From JAJFTV01 sp036825755 (GTDB lineage Bacteria; Chloroflexota; Anaerolineae; Anaerolineales; Anaerolineaceae), in assembly GCA_036825755.1 (NCBI GenBank), contig DAISXR010000013.1, positions 1 through 56,131 on the forward strand: a stretch of 56,131 bases of DNA. The letters are read 5' to 3'. Every line of letters starts with the position of its first letter. The first letter of the stretch is position 1. This document shows, piece after piece, positions 34,457 to 42,804 of this stretch. The notes below the pieces were generated by a model. The model had not been told where the DNA came from. It searched no databases and worked only from the letters and a program-made list of their open reading frames with translations. The position numbers were made by a program, and so were the translations under genes.

Positions 34457-35685
34457 TCTCCTGACCGCCCAGGCAGTATTTCCCCGTTTGTCATCATGTC
34501 CTGCTCTTTCCACAAAACTCTTCCATCCACGTAACCAGGCACCGGCAAACCCAGTGAGGTCAACAGGGTCGGAAGGATATCAACCAGTTCCACATGGGTA
34601 CCCTCCTGCAATGCTCGCTGGGTAATCAACACACCATCCGAATCAGGGTAATCAGGGAGATATCCGTGCATTGACCGTTGTGTTCGGCTGAAGCCCCAGA
34701 TGGTTTTTGAGAACACAGCCGGCCGATCCAGATAGTAAATCAGATCCCCGTATCTTTGATCGGGCATCTCGACATGGTAACGGCGCAGGTGTTCACTTTG
34801 TAAAACAAAGCCGGGTTCGAGGTCATCCAGAATGTGCTCCACAATGGCGCGTTCTTTATCGTTTCGAAACCAGAAACGGACATAATTGGCATCTACCAGA
34901 TTGATAAATTTGTGGATGGAATAGCCATGCTTTTTGAAGTGCCTTTGAATATTCACCCGTTTTTCAGTGGTGATATGGCCATGATCGGAGAAAATGACCA
35001 GGTCAAAATCGGAGACCCGTTTACTATATTCCTGATATTTGGCTTCCACCAGCCGGTCCAGCTGACCCATTCGCTCGATCGTAATGGGAGAATGCTGCCC
35101 AAAACGATGAGAATAACCGTCGATGCTGCCCAGGAAGAAATACGTCCAGGGGCGTATGTCGGTGAATTGATGCCCGCGTATTTGCGTAAATTCATCCCCG
35201 CCCCCCCGCGTCATTCCCACCACTTCAAAATCCACCTGATGCGAACGCAAGATGTCAAAAATGGTTGGAAATTCCTGCAAATATCCCGGTTCGTGCCAGG
35301 TGCGATTCTCGACCACATCAAACAACGGCCAGTATCTCATCGGTTCATTCCACATTAGGGGTACGCCAAACCAGGATGTGTTCTGCCTGCGATACATGCG
35401 TGTGTATTTATGCAAAAAATAGCGGGTGGGCAGTTGATCCAGTAAGCTCAGGTATTTGAAAATCCGCGCCCATCCAAAGGGGGATGTTTGAGGTGAGTAT
35501 TTCCAAACAAACCATTGCAGGTGTTTGTTTGGATGCACCCCGCTGTACATGGAGGGATGACAGGTAACCGAATAGCCCAATTCGGACTTCATGCGTCGTT
35601 TATACTGAAAAGAGTCCAAAAATGGCATATACTGCAGGCTTTCAGGTTTCAGCGCATCAAAGAAGAATGTTAAAACAGGTCGCAT
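34435..35685 (-). CDS. Alkaline phosphatase superfamily hydrolase (type I phosphodiesterase/pyrophosphatase-like)
   Basis: 416 residues. The superfamily metal ligands can be placed: Asp10 in FFFDAL, the SVTCHPSMYSG nucleophile region (Thr or Ser near 38-44), IFSDHGH near 230-240, and SMHGYLP near 335. LVDILPTLLTSLGLPVPGYVDG is the terminal helix and hairpin of nucleotide pyrophosphatase/phosphodiesterases. No signal peptide is seen, so it is cytoplasmic or the start is wrong. GAGGGG lies 9 nt upstream of the ATG. It overlaps the nucleotidyltransferase-like gene and may hydrolyse or transfer a nucleotide- or phosphate-linked product. Confidence 0.8.
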   Translation of the reverse strand: MRPVLTFFFDALKPESLQYMPFLDSFQYKRRMKSELGYSVTCHPSMYSGVHPNKHLQWFVWKYSPQTSPFGWARIFKYLSLLDQLPTRYFLHKYTRMYRRQNTSWFGVPLMWNEPMRYWPLFDVVENRTWHEPGYLQEFPTIFDILRSHQVDFEVVGMTRGGGDEFTQIRGHQFTDIRPWTYFFLGSIDGYSHRFGQHSPITIERMGQLDRLVEAKYQEYSKRVSDFDLVIFSDHGHITTEKRVNIQRHFKKHGYSIHKFINLVDANYVRFWFRNDKERAIVEHILDDLEPGFVLQSEHLRRYHVEMPDQRYGDLIYYLDRPAVFSKTIWGFSRTQRSMHGYLPDYPDSDGVLITQRALQEGTHVELVDILPTLLTSLGLPVPGYVDGRVLWKEQDMMTNGEILPGRSGEWETTQP

Positions 35686-35708
35686 AAGAATTCACCCCTC
35701 ATCAATCT

Positions 35709-37256
35709 TTACTTCGCCACCGTAAGCTTCCTGCGAAAATACGAGAGCACCGTCAAATCATCAGGATCGAGTTTCAGCAATACATTGATAAAGAAATACG
35801 CGCCGCAAAAAACGAATATCATGAGTAATTCCACCACCAGTGACCCGGAAAGACCGGCCTGCCGTAAAGTCCAAACAATGCCGCCCGCGAGAATGCCCGA
35901 TAGAGCGGGTTTCCAGAGGCTCCATTTCCAGGGGTGAATTTTCAGGGTCCACCAAACCTCAACCACGCGCAAAATATTGATGAAGATGACGCATATCGCC
36001 CCGGCAATCGCGGCGCCTAACAAGCCGTAGCGAGGTATCAGCAGCCAGTCGAGAGCAACGCTGGAAACCAACAGAATGATAGTGTTCATCAGGGTCAGGT
36101 CAGAACGACCTGACATGATTAATAGTGTATTGCAGGGTCCAGTAAACTCATTAATCAATTGGGCCAGCGCCAGCGCAATCAATACCCAGGTACCGGCAGC
36201 CAGCGCGGGGTCGAAGATGTACATGAGTTCTTTGCCAAACAGCACATAAATCACAAAAAGCATGACCGCGATGGTAAAACCCCACTTAGTCACGGCTTTA
36301 TAAAGCCGCTCCAACTGTTTTGTTTCCTTGCGATGACTGAGATCAGAGCTGAACGGAGCCAAAATCTGCTCCAGTGACAGGCGCAGCATCGTCTCGAGCC
36401 CCGCCAGGCTCCAGGCAATTTTATAGATACTGATATTTACCGCGCTGGACAGGAGACCCAAAAAATAAATTTCGGTGCGTTCATTTGCGAAGTGCATCCA
36501 CTCTGTCAGCGATAATGGGATGGAGAAATTCAACATCTGCCCCGCCGGAAATGCTCTGCCGCTTCTGTCTGTCGGAGGAATAACGCGCAAATAAAAGAGA
36601 AGCGCCAGAAAAGCCCCGCAGACAAACGAGATTACATACGCCAGGGCTGCAGCGTTTGCACCATAACCCCGCATCACCAGAAACAGCCCCAGCAGGAGTG
36701 CCAGCAGGGGTTGAATAATCCACACGATAGCCGAATAGCGAATCACTTTTAAGGCGCGAGTTGACGCTAAAAAGATAGCCTGCATCGACATAAACGGGAT
36801 ACTGATGGCGAAGATGCGAATCATGCCGTAGAGATCGGGCTTGTGGAACAAATCCTGTGCGATCAGATGGGCTGACAGGAAAACAACAAGGGTGAACAGA
36901 ACGCTGACTGGCAGGGCCATCCGAATAGCGGTCAGCGTGGTTTGATGCACCCCTGCTTTCGGGTTTGAGGGATTGTGGATGACCCCAAAACGAACGATGC
37001 CCTGCGGTAAACCAATGCTTGCCAACGTTCCAAAAAATAACACCGAAGCCAGGGCTAAAGAGAACTGTCCAAAATCTTCTGCGCCCAGCACTTTGATCAA
37101 TGCCAGGCTGTAGACGTAGCTCAATATGCGAGTAGCGGCGGTGCTGATGAATGCCGTTCCGCCCCCCTGCGCCACGACTACAATATCACTTTTTGCGGGT
37201 ATTTCAGATAGGGCGCCATCAGGATCATTCAGTACCTGCGATTGCGGGCTGTTCAT
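35709..37256 (-). CDS. Lipid-linked oligosaccharide flippase (Wzx-type)
   Basis: 515 residues with about 12-14 hydrophobic helices of the MOP/polysaccharide transport superfamily. GGTAFISTAATRILSYVYSLALIKVLG at the start, EDFGQFSLALA and GLPQGIVRFG are typical PST exporter segments. It moves the undecaprenyl-diphosphate repeat unit to the outer leaflet. Its ATG overlaps the end of the wzy-like gene (ATGA) and has AGGAGG upstream, so it is coupled to that gene. Confidence 0.9.
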   Translation of the reverse strand: MNSPQSQVLNDPDGALSEIPAKSDIVVVAQGGGTAFISTAATRILSYVYSLALIKVLGAEDFGQFSLALASVLFFGTLASIGLPQGIVRFGVIHNPSNPKAGVHQTTLTAIRMALPVSVLFTLVVFLSAHLIAQDLFHKPDLYGMIRIFAISIPFMSMQAIFLASTRALKVIRYSAIVWIIQPLLALLLGLFLVMRGYGANAAALAYVISFVCGAFLALLFYLRVIPPTDRSGRAFPAGQMLNFSIPLSLTEWMHFANERTEIYFLGLLSSAVNISIYKIAWSLAGLETMLRLSLEQILAPFSSDLSHRKETKQLERLYKAVTKWGFTIAVMLFVIYVLFGKELMYIFDPALAAGTWVLIALALAQLINEFTGPCNTLLIMSGRSDLTLMNTIILLVSSVALDWLLIPRYGLLGAAIAGAICVIFINILRVVEVWWTLKIHPWKWSLWKPALSGILAGGIVWTLRQAGLSGSLVVELLMIFVFCGAYFFINVLLKLDPDDLTVLSYFRRKLTVAK

Positions 37257-38665
37257 GGCTGGGGCCCTCCTACCGCAGATGATACTGCCTGATCCGGTTT
37301 TGATGCCTGTTCAGCGCGAATACGCGGAATGGCCAAAACGGAGGCAACCAGCGCACACAAAGGATACATATCATACGTATCCAATACGATATTGTCAGTG
37401 ATCCGCATGATTAACGAGGCAGAGAACAGGGCGAGGATAGCCATCGAAAATGTGGTGTCAAAACTACTTTCAGCTTGCCTGAAATCATGGTAAAGCGACG
37501 TCAGCCATTGCGCCTGCCAAATCAGGAAAAGAAGCAATCCTATGAATCCTGTTTCGAGCAGCACAGAAATGTAATCATTATGAACCATGTGTGAGCCGGT
37601 ACCGACGTATTCACCTACAAAATAGCTGCCCAGTCCAAAACCCACACCCATGAGGTGAGTCTTATATACCTCAAGAGCAGCCTGCCAGTAGCTTACGCGG
37701 CCCAGAAATGTGTTTGTTGTTCCCCCGCTGGCCTGGCTGTCAGACAGAACATCAGAAAAACGCTGGCTGATGCCCGGAACCAGTAAAACCGCTAAAACCA
37801 AAAGGATGGGCAGGATCATGAGTATCCAACGGCGCTGAAGCAAACCCAGGATGGCCAGGGCAAACACGAAACCAATCCAGCCTGAACGCCCAAAGCTGAA
37901 AAACAAACCCGCGCCAAACAAAGCGGTCAACCCGCCAAATAGCAAACGGGAAAGCGGTTTTTTGCTGTCCAGGAAAAAGATCAGACAGAAAATGGTGACC
38001 TCCGACAGATATACGCCCATACCTGAATTGCCGAGACGCATGGTTTCATCTGTGAATGTAAGCCCAGTGGTGCCGGCATACAGCAACAGGCCATTGATCA
38101 CCGGAAGTATCTGCGCCGCCAGCACAGCGGCGATGACCCATTTGATTTTCGTAATCGAATCCAGTTTATGAATTAACACCGCGTAGATGGCAAATGCAGC
38201 AGCCATGCGCAGCAATATGGTAAAACTATCCATAAAGTAAGGTTTATTGACAAAGAAGGTCACCAGCACGGAAATGATTGCGATGAGAAAAAAGCCGGCA
38301 AACCCGCCCATGGCGCGAAACCGTGAAATATCCACTTTTGTGAACACAAAATAGATCACCGCACCAACCACGAGCATCACACCCATCAAACCATTGGGGT
38401 GATAAGGTGTTCCCTGTCCCATATAGTTGTACCTGGCCAGTTGGTTCTGAATAAACAAAGCCGCGATGATGGCAAACTCAATCTTAAAGAACAACAGGTA
38501 GGTAAAGATCAGACCGCCAATTAAGAGAACCAGATAATCAACCGGCAGGAAACGCACGCTCATCCCAAACAAAATACTGGAAACAAAGACAGCCCCGATA
38601 ATCAGCAAAATCCATCGGGCGTGGGTATCATTCCTCAGCCGAATAAGAAAGTTATGCAGGGTCAA
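37253..38665 (-). CDS. O-antigen polymerase/ligase-type protein (Wzy-like)
   Basis: 470 residues with about 11 membrane helices and a long periplasmic-type loop near the C-terminus, containing FLGRVSYWQAALEVYKTH, GVGFGLGSYFVGEYVGTG and HNDYISVLLETGFIGLLLF. The HNxY/LE-xG pattern is the Wzy_C (O-antigen ligase) signature. It polymerises undecaprenyl-linked repeat units at the outer face. The start is TTG at 38665 with AAAGG about 10 nt upstream. Confidence 0.88.
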   Translation of the reverse strand: MTLHNFLIRLRNDTHARWILLIIGAVFVSSILFGMSVRFLPVDYLVLLIGGLIFTYLLFFKIEFAIIAALFIQNQLARYNYMGQGTPYHPNGLMGVMLVVGAVIYFVFTKVDISRFRAMGGFAGFFLIAIISVLVTFFVNKPYFMDSFTILLRMAAAFAIYAVLIHKLDSITKIKWVIAAVLAAQILPVINGLLLYAGTTGLTFTDETMRLGNSGMGVYLSEVTIFCLIFFLDSKKPLSRLLFGGLTALFGAGLFFSFGRSGWIGFVFALAILGLLQRRWILMILPILLVLAVLLVPGISQRFSDVLSDSQASGGTTNTFLGRVSYWQAALEVYKTHLMGVGFGLGSYFVGEYVGTGSHMVHNDYISVLLETGFIGLLLFLIWQAQWLTSLYHDFRQAESSFDTTFSMAILALFSASLIMRITDNIVLDTYDMYPLCALVASVLAIPRIRAEQASKPDQAVSSAVGGPQP

Positions 38666-38667
38666 GT

Positions 38668-39942
38668 TCAGTCTGCCTTTCGTTCAATAAGGCCGGTTAC
38701 ATCTTTTTCTCGTTGTTCTCCCACCTGCTGAAATACAGCCAGGAGTTGGTTTACATTTTTTCGGATATCGTAATTCTGCTCAATCATCATTCTTCCCTGG
38801 TGAGACAGTTTTTCGTGAAGTGATGGGTCCTGAGATAACCTCAGGATTGCCTCTGCCAACTGGCGGGCGTCCTGTTCCGGGGTTAACAAACCGGTCGTTT
38901 CATGCTGGATCAATTCGGGGATGCCTGTAACCGGTGTGGAAATCACGGGCACACCCATCGCCATGGCTTCCATAATCGCGACCGGAATGCCGTCACGGTC
39001 ACCGTCTTGTGTGACCAGGCAGGCCAAAACAAAAATATCCGTTTGACCAAGTCGCTCACGAACCTTGGTTTGTTTTTGACGTCCGACTAAAACAACCTCA
39101 TCCTGTACGTCCAACTCGTGGATCAATGCCCGCAGCGAAGGCTCCAGCGGCCCTTCACCGATGATGACGCAATGAAACCGGATACCCCAGGTTTTCAACT
39201 CCCTGCACGCCCGAATCAGGAAGACATGTCCCTTTTTCTCGATCAGGCTGCCAACGGATGTGAGCTGGATGATCTCACCAATACGCCGGTCAGGCACCGG
39301 CCTGAAAGCATCCAGATCCACCCCGCAGCGGATGACATGGATTTTAGAGGCTGTCAGGGAAGTGTTCTTGTCGAGCATGGCTCGTTTGTTATAGTCAGAG
39401 ATGGTGATCAGCCTGTCAGCGGCATCTGTTGTCCAGCGGAACAGATCGCTTTTACTTGAGTAAATATCAAAGGCATGCGTCGTCAGGGTATATGGACGTT
39501 GGATCAACACGCTCACAATGGCAGCCGATGCGGCTGAAAGCCAGGCAAAATGGGTATGAATGGACTGGATCTGACGTTTAAGCATTGTCTCTGACAGCCA
39601 GACGCTCTTCAGAAAGATAACCAGCCGTTTTAGATAGATTGAAATTGAAGAAGACGGCTGGGTCAACAGGGTTCGTAACAAATGAAAGTAAATTTGAGGA
39701 TGTCTGAACATGGAGCTGAGCTGTGCCAGCCAAAGCGCCGGTGCGTACAATGCCGGCGCATTCCGCACAACAGATTGCAGTTCTGCAGATACGGGATGAA
39801 TTGGACCCGGTTTTGGCGGCAACAGTGAATAAATGCTCACCTGCCGTCCCAGGCCCCTAATTCTCCGAATTTCCTCCGCCACAAATGTTTCCGTCACACT
39901 GGGAAATCGAAGAAGAATGTAGGCGATCTCCTTTTCATCCAT
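38668..39942 (-). CDS. Glycosyltransferase family 4
   Basis: 424 residues. MDEKEIAYILLRFPSVTETFVAEEIRRI is the classic N-terminus of WcaL/colanic-acid-type GT4 enzymes, with the acceptor half following. The donor half has LTSVGSLIEKKGHVFLIRA, CVIIGEGPLEPSLRAL, RDGIPVAIMEAMAMGVPVIST. The E-x7-E glutamates are in the GIPVAIMEAMA stretch. ATG 39942 (GAGGGG 9 nt upstream) is chosen over 40020 on family alignment. It adds a hexose or derivative to the lipid-linked unit. Confidence 0.9.
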   Translation of the reverse strand: MDEKEIAYILLRFPSVTETFVAEEIRRIRGLGRQVSIYSLLPPKPGPIHPVSAELQSVVRNAPALYAPALWLAQLSSMFRHPQIYFHLLRTLLTQPSSSISIYLKRLVIFLKSVWLSETMLKRQIQSIHTHFAWLSAASAAIVSVLIQRPYTLTTHAFDIYSSKSDLFRWTTDAADRLITISDYNKRAMLDKNTSLTASKIHVIRCGVDLDAFRPVPDRRIGEIIQLTSVGSLIEKKGHVFLIRACRELKTWGIRFHCVIIGEGPLEPSLRALIHELDVQDEVVLVGRQKQTKVRERLGQTDIFVLACLVTQDGDRDGIPVAIMEAMAMGVPVISTPVTGIPELIQHETTGLLTPEQDARQLAEAILRLSQDPSLHEKLSHQGRMMIEQNYDIRKNVNQLLAVFQQVGEQREKDVTGLIERKAD

Positions 39943-40067
39943 TTCAGCCAACCCCTCAAACGCTTCCGTGTGTCTCTGGTAAAAATGCCTTAAAATCCGT
40001 TTCACTTCGCCTGAAGGCATAGAATCTGTGAAGCGGATTTTTGTGCAAAGCCAGCCGAAGCTGCAGT

Positions 40068-41174
40068 TTATCCGGCGCTGTAAAATTCCTTAATCGCCTC
40101 CGCGACGGCCATGATTTCATCGTCGGTGAGTTCGGCAAACATGGGAAGTGAAAGGATGCTCCCAACCGCCTTTTCGGTGACAGGCAACATGCCTTCTCTG
40201 TACCCTAAATGTGCGAATGCCTTTTGAAGATGGATGGGCACGGGGTAATGTATGCCGGTAAAAATGCCCCTGTTCTTGAGCCAGGCTTGCAGTTCATCGC
40301 GTCTGGGCGCCTGGATCACATATAAATGATACACACAGGTGTTCTCCGGGCGTTCGACAGGCGTAATCACAGGTGTATCCTTCAACAAATCGGCATACAG
40401 GTGGGCATGTTCGCGACGCAGCCGGTTCCATTCAGCCAGGTGAGGCAGCTTTGCCAGCAAAACCACCGCCTGAATTTCATCCGGCCGTGCATTCATGCCG
40501 ATTAAGTCATGGTAATAGCGCTTTTCAGAGCCGTGATCGCGAAGCATGGCTACTTTTTTATAAACTTCAGAATCATTGGTGGTGATGAATCCGCCTTCGC
40601 CATACGCACCCAGATTTTTTGAAAAATAAAAACTGAAGGCAGCCGCTTTCCCCACACTGCCGGCTTTTCGACCTTTGTATTCGGCGCCGTGCGCCTGGCA
40701 GGCATCTTCAATCACCTGTAAACCATACTGTTCAGCCAGATCCAGCAAGGGATCCATATCCGCCATCTGCCCATAAAGATGCACCGGCAAAATCGCTTTC
40801 GTATTGGGCGTGATTAATTCATTAACTTGTGACACATCCATCAAATAGGTCTGCGGGTCAATATCAACAAATACCGGTTTGGCGCCGGCCAGGGCAATCG
40901 CCTCAGCCGTGGCGATAAATGTATTCGCGGTAGTGATCACCTCATCGCCCGGACCAATACCAAGTGCACGTAAAATGATGTGCAGAGAGGCCGTACCATC
41001 GCTGATGCCTGCGCCGTATTTTGCCCCGCAGAATTTTGAAAATTCACTCTCAAGCGTCCGAACATTCTCCCCAAGGAAAAGCTGCATGCTATCCAAAACA
41101 CCCTCAATGCCGGCGAAAATTTGTTCTTTCAGGGGATCATATTGTTTGTGTAAGTTGACCAATGGAATTGTCAT
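40068..41174 (-). CDS. DegT/DnrJ/EryC1/StrS sugar aminotransferase (WbpE/WlbC-like)
   Basis: 368 residues, a PLP enzyme. SFYFSKNLGAYGEGG holds the Schiff-base Lys in the SFxxxKxLGAxGxGG family motif. GDEVITTANTFIATAEAIALAGA and EDACQAHGAEYKG are further signatures. These enzymes aminate keto nucleotide sugars with glutamate as donor. It is coupled (ATGA overlap) to a hexapeptide acyltransferase and lies after a Gfo/Idh oxidoreductase, the WbpB-WbpE-WbpD set of diacetamido-uronate synthesis. Confidence 0.9.
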   Translation of the reverse strand: MTIPLVNLHKQYDPLKEQIFAGIEGVLDSMQLFLGENVRTLESEFSKFCGAKYGAGISDGTASLHIILRALGIGPGDEVITTANTFIATAEAIALAGAKPVFVDIDPQTYLMDVSQVNELITPNTKAILPVHLYGQMADMDPLLDLAEQYGLQVIEDACQAHGAEYKGRKAGSVGKAAAFSFYFSKNLGAYGEGGFITTNDSEVYKKVAMLRDHGSEKRYYHDLIGMNARPDEIQAVVLLAKLPHLAEWNRLRREHAHLYADLLKDTPVITPVERPENTCVYHLYVIQAPRRDELQAWLKNRGIFTGIHYPVPIHLQKAFAHLGYREGMLPVTEKAVGSILSLPMFAELTDDEIMAVAEAIKEFYSAG

Positions 41175-41671
41175 CGGGTTTGCTCCAATTCATATTGAGG
41201 ATGTAATACCCTGGCCGGGTTCCCGGCCACGATCGTATTGGGCGCGACATCGTGCGTCACCACACTGCCCGCCCCCACAATGGCTCTCTCACCAATCGTG
41301 ACACCGCAAAGAATGGTGGCATTACTGCCGATGGAGGCGCCCTTTTTTACAACAGTTGGAACACATACCCAATCGGCTTCCGTTTGCAGTTCTCCATCCT
41401 CGGTTGTCGAGCGCGGATATTTATCGTTGATGAAAGTGACGCCGTGACCGATGAATACATAATCTTCAATCTCCACTCCCTCACAGATAAAAGAATGGCT
41501 TGAAATTTTTACCCGGCGGCCAATTTTTGCCCCTTTCTGGATCTCGACAAATGCGCCAATTTTGCATTCATCACCAATTTGGCAGCCGTACAGGTTTGCA
41601 AACCCGTAAATCTTTACGTTAATGCCCAGAACGACATCAGGCGCGATGCGAACAAATTCACCCATTACCAT
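41171..41671 (-). CDS. Hexapeptide-repeat N-acetyltransferase (WbpD/WlbB-like)
   Basis: 166 residues of left-handed beta-helix hexapeptides (IGDECKIGAFVEIQKGAKIG, then IGSNATILCGVTIGERAIVG). EDYVFIGHGVTFINDKYPRS and DVAPNTIVAGNPARVL are specific to the WbpD-type sugar N-acetyltransferases. It transfers acetyl from acetyl-CoA to the 3-amino group made by the aminotransferase. The first residues overlap the end of the oxidoreductase gene by 7 bp; GAGG precedes the ATG. It acts as a trimer in the cytoplasm. Confidence 0.9.
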   Translation of the reverse strand: MVMGEFVRIAPDVVLGINVKIYGFANLYGCQIGDECKIGAFVEIQKGAKIGRRVKISSHSFICEGVEIEDYVFIGHGVTFINDKYPRSTTEDGELQTEADWVCVPTVVKKGASIGSNATILCGVTIGERAIVGAGSVVTHDVAPNTIVAGNPARVLHPQYELEQTR

Positions 41672-42687
41672 GAGATCCTCTCCTGATTTGCGCCATTTCT
41701 ATTCAGAGAATTTTGGGCTGCTTCCAATACTTTGACCACCGCCAACCCATTTTTTCCTCCGCTTTGCGGCTCACAATGGTTTTCAATGCAGTCAAGAAAA
41801 TGCTGGCATTCCACCCGTAACGGCTCTGTAAAGCGGATGTTTGGAATGATGACATCCCCATATCGATAGCTGAAGTGAAAATCGGCGAATGTGTCGGTGT
41901 ACGGCAGTTTGTCAATCCCGATATCGTAAATTTTGATCTTCTCTGTGGCCTCCACATCGTTATAAACAAGCATTTTTTTACTTCCCACCACAGTTGTGCG
42001 GCGCACCTTTTTGGGATCCAACCAACTGACGTGAATGTGTGCCAAAATATTTTCAGGAAACTGCATATCTACATAGACGACATCATGAATACCTTCAAAA
42101 ACACATGGTGCGCCGTGCGCGCATACTGAAACCGGCCGGTTTCCCAACAGATACATCAAGATGGAAATATCATGGGGCGCCAGATCCCACAGCACGTTCA
42201 TATTCGGTTGAAATAAACCCAAACTGAGCCGGGCGGTGTCGACATAATAAATCTGCCCCAGTTCGCCGCTTTCAATCACACGTTTCATGGCGTGCACTGC
42301 GTTGTTGTATTCGTAGGTATGCCCTACCATCAATACCAGCTTCTGCGCCGCGGCAATCTCAATCAATTCCTCCGCATGTTCAGCTTTGGTGGTGAAAGGC
42401 TTTTCAACCAGTACATGATAACCGCGCTCTAATACTTCTTTTGCAAGTGGATAATGTGTGATCGGTGGCGTGGCAATGACCACCGCGTCAAGGTCCTGAT
42501 CGAACAGCTCCTTATAATTTGTAGTCACCTTTACGCGAGGGTATTTGGCGTTGATGGTCGCCAGGCGATCTTCGTTTAGATCGCTCACAATGACCACTTC
42601 AGATTGGGGAATTTCGACGAAATTTCTGATCAGATTTGGTCCCCAATAACCATTTCCGATCACCCCTACCCTTATCTCACCCATCAT
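41665..42687 (-). CDS. Gfo/Idh/MocA-family nucleotide-sugar oxidoreductase (WbpB/WlbA-like)
   Basis: 340 residues. IRVGVIGNGYWGPNLIRNF is the Rossmann NAD motif. VEKPF near 95 holds the catalytic-region Lys. DLAPHDISILMYLLG gives the family His. In the WbpB/WlbA group this enzyme oxidises C3 of a UDP-GlcNAcA derivative, giving the ketone that the downstream aminotransferase uses. ATG 42687 is chosen because GGGAGGG lies 3-5 nt upstream. The next gene back, the kinase, is 118 bp away. Confidence 0.88.
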   Translation of the reverse strand: MMGEIRVGVIGNGYWGPNLIRNFVEIPQSEVVIVSDLNEDRLATINAKYPRVKVTTNYKELFDQDLDAVVIATPPITHYPLAKEVLERGYHVLVEKPFTTKAEHAEELIEIAAAQKLVLMVGHTYEYNNAVHAMKRVIESGELGQIYYVDTARLSLGLFQPNMNVLWDLAPHDISILMYLLGNRPVSVCAHGAPCVFEGIHDVVYVDMQFPENILAHIHVSWLDPKKVRRTTVVGSKKMLVYNDVEATEKIKIYDIGIDKLPYTDTFADFHFSYRYGDVIIPNIRFTEPLRVECQHFLDCIENHCEPQSGGKNGLAVVKVLEAAQNSLNRNGANQERISW

Positions 42688-42804
42688 ACTTCCCTCCCTT
42701 CCCAACAAACGGATCTTCACATGTGATCAAAAACCTTTACCAGGCTAAATTTGAAAAATGAGAGCAACAAACTATGTGTGCTGACTAAATCCTGGTATTG
42801 GTAT

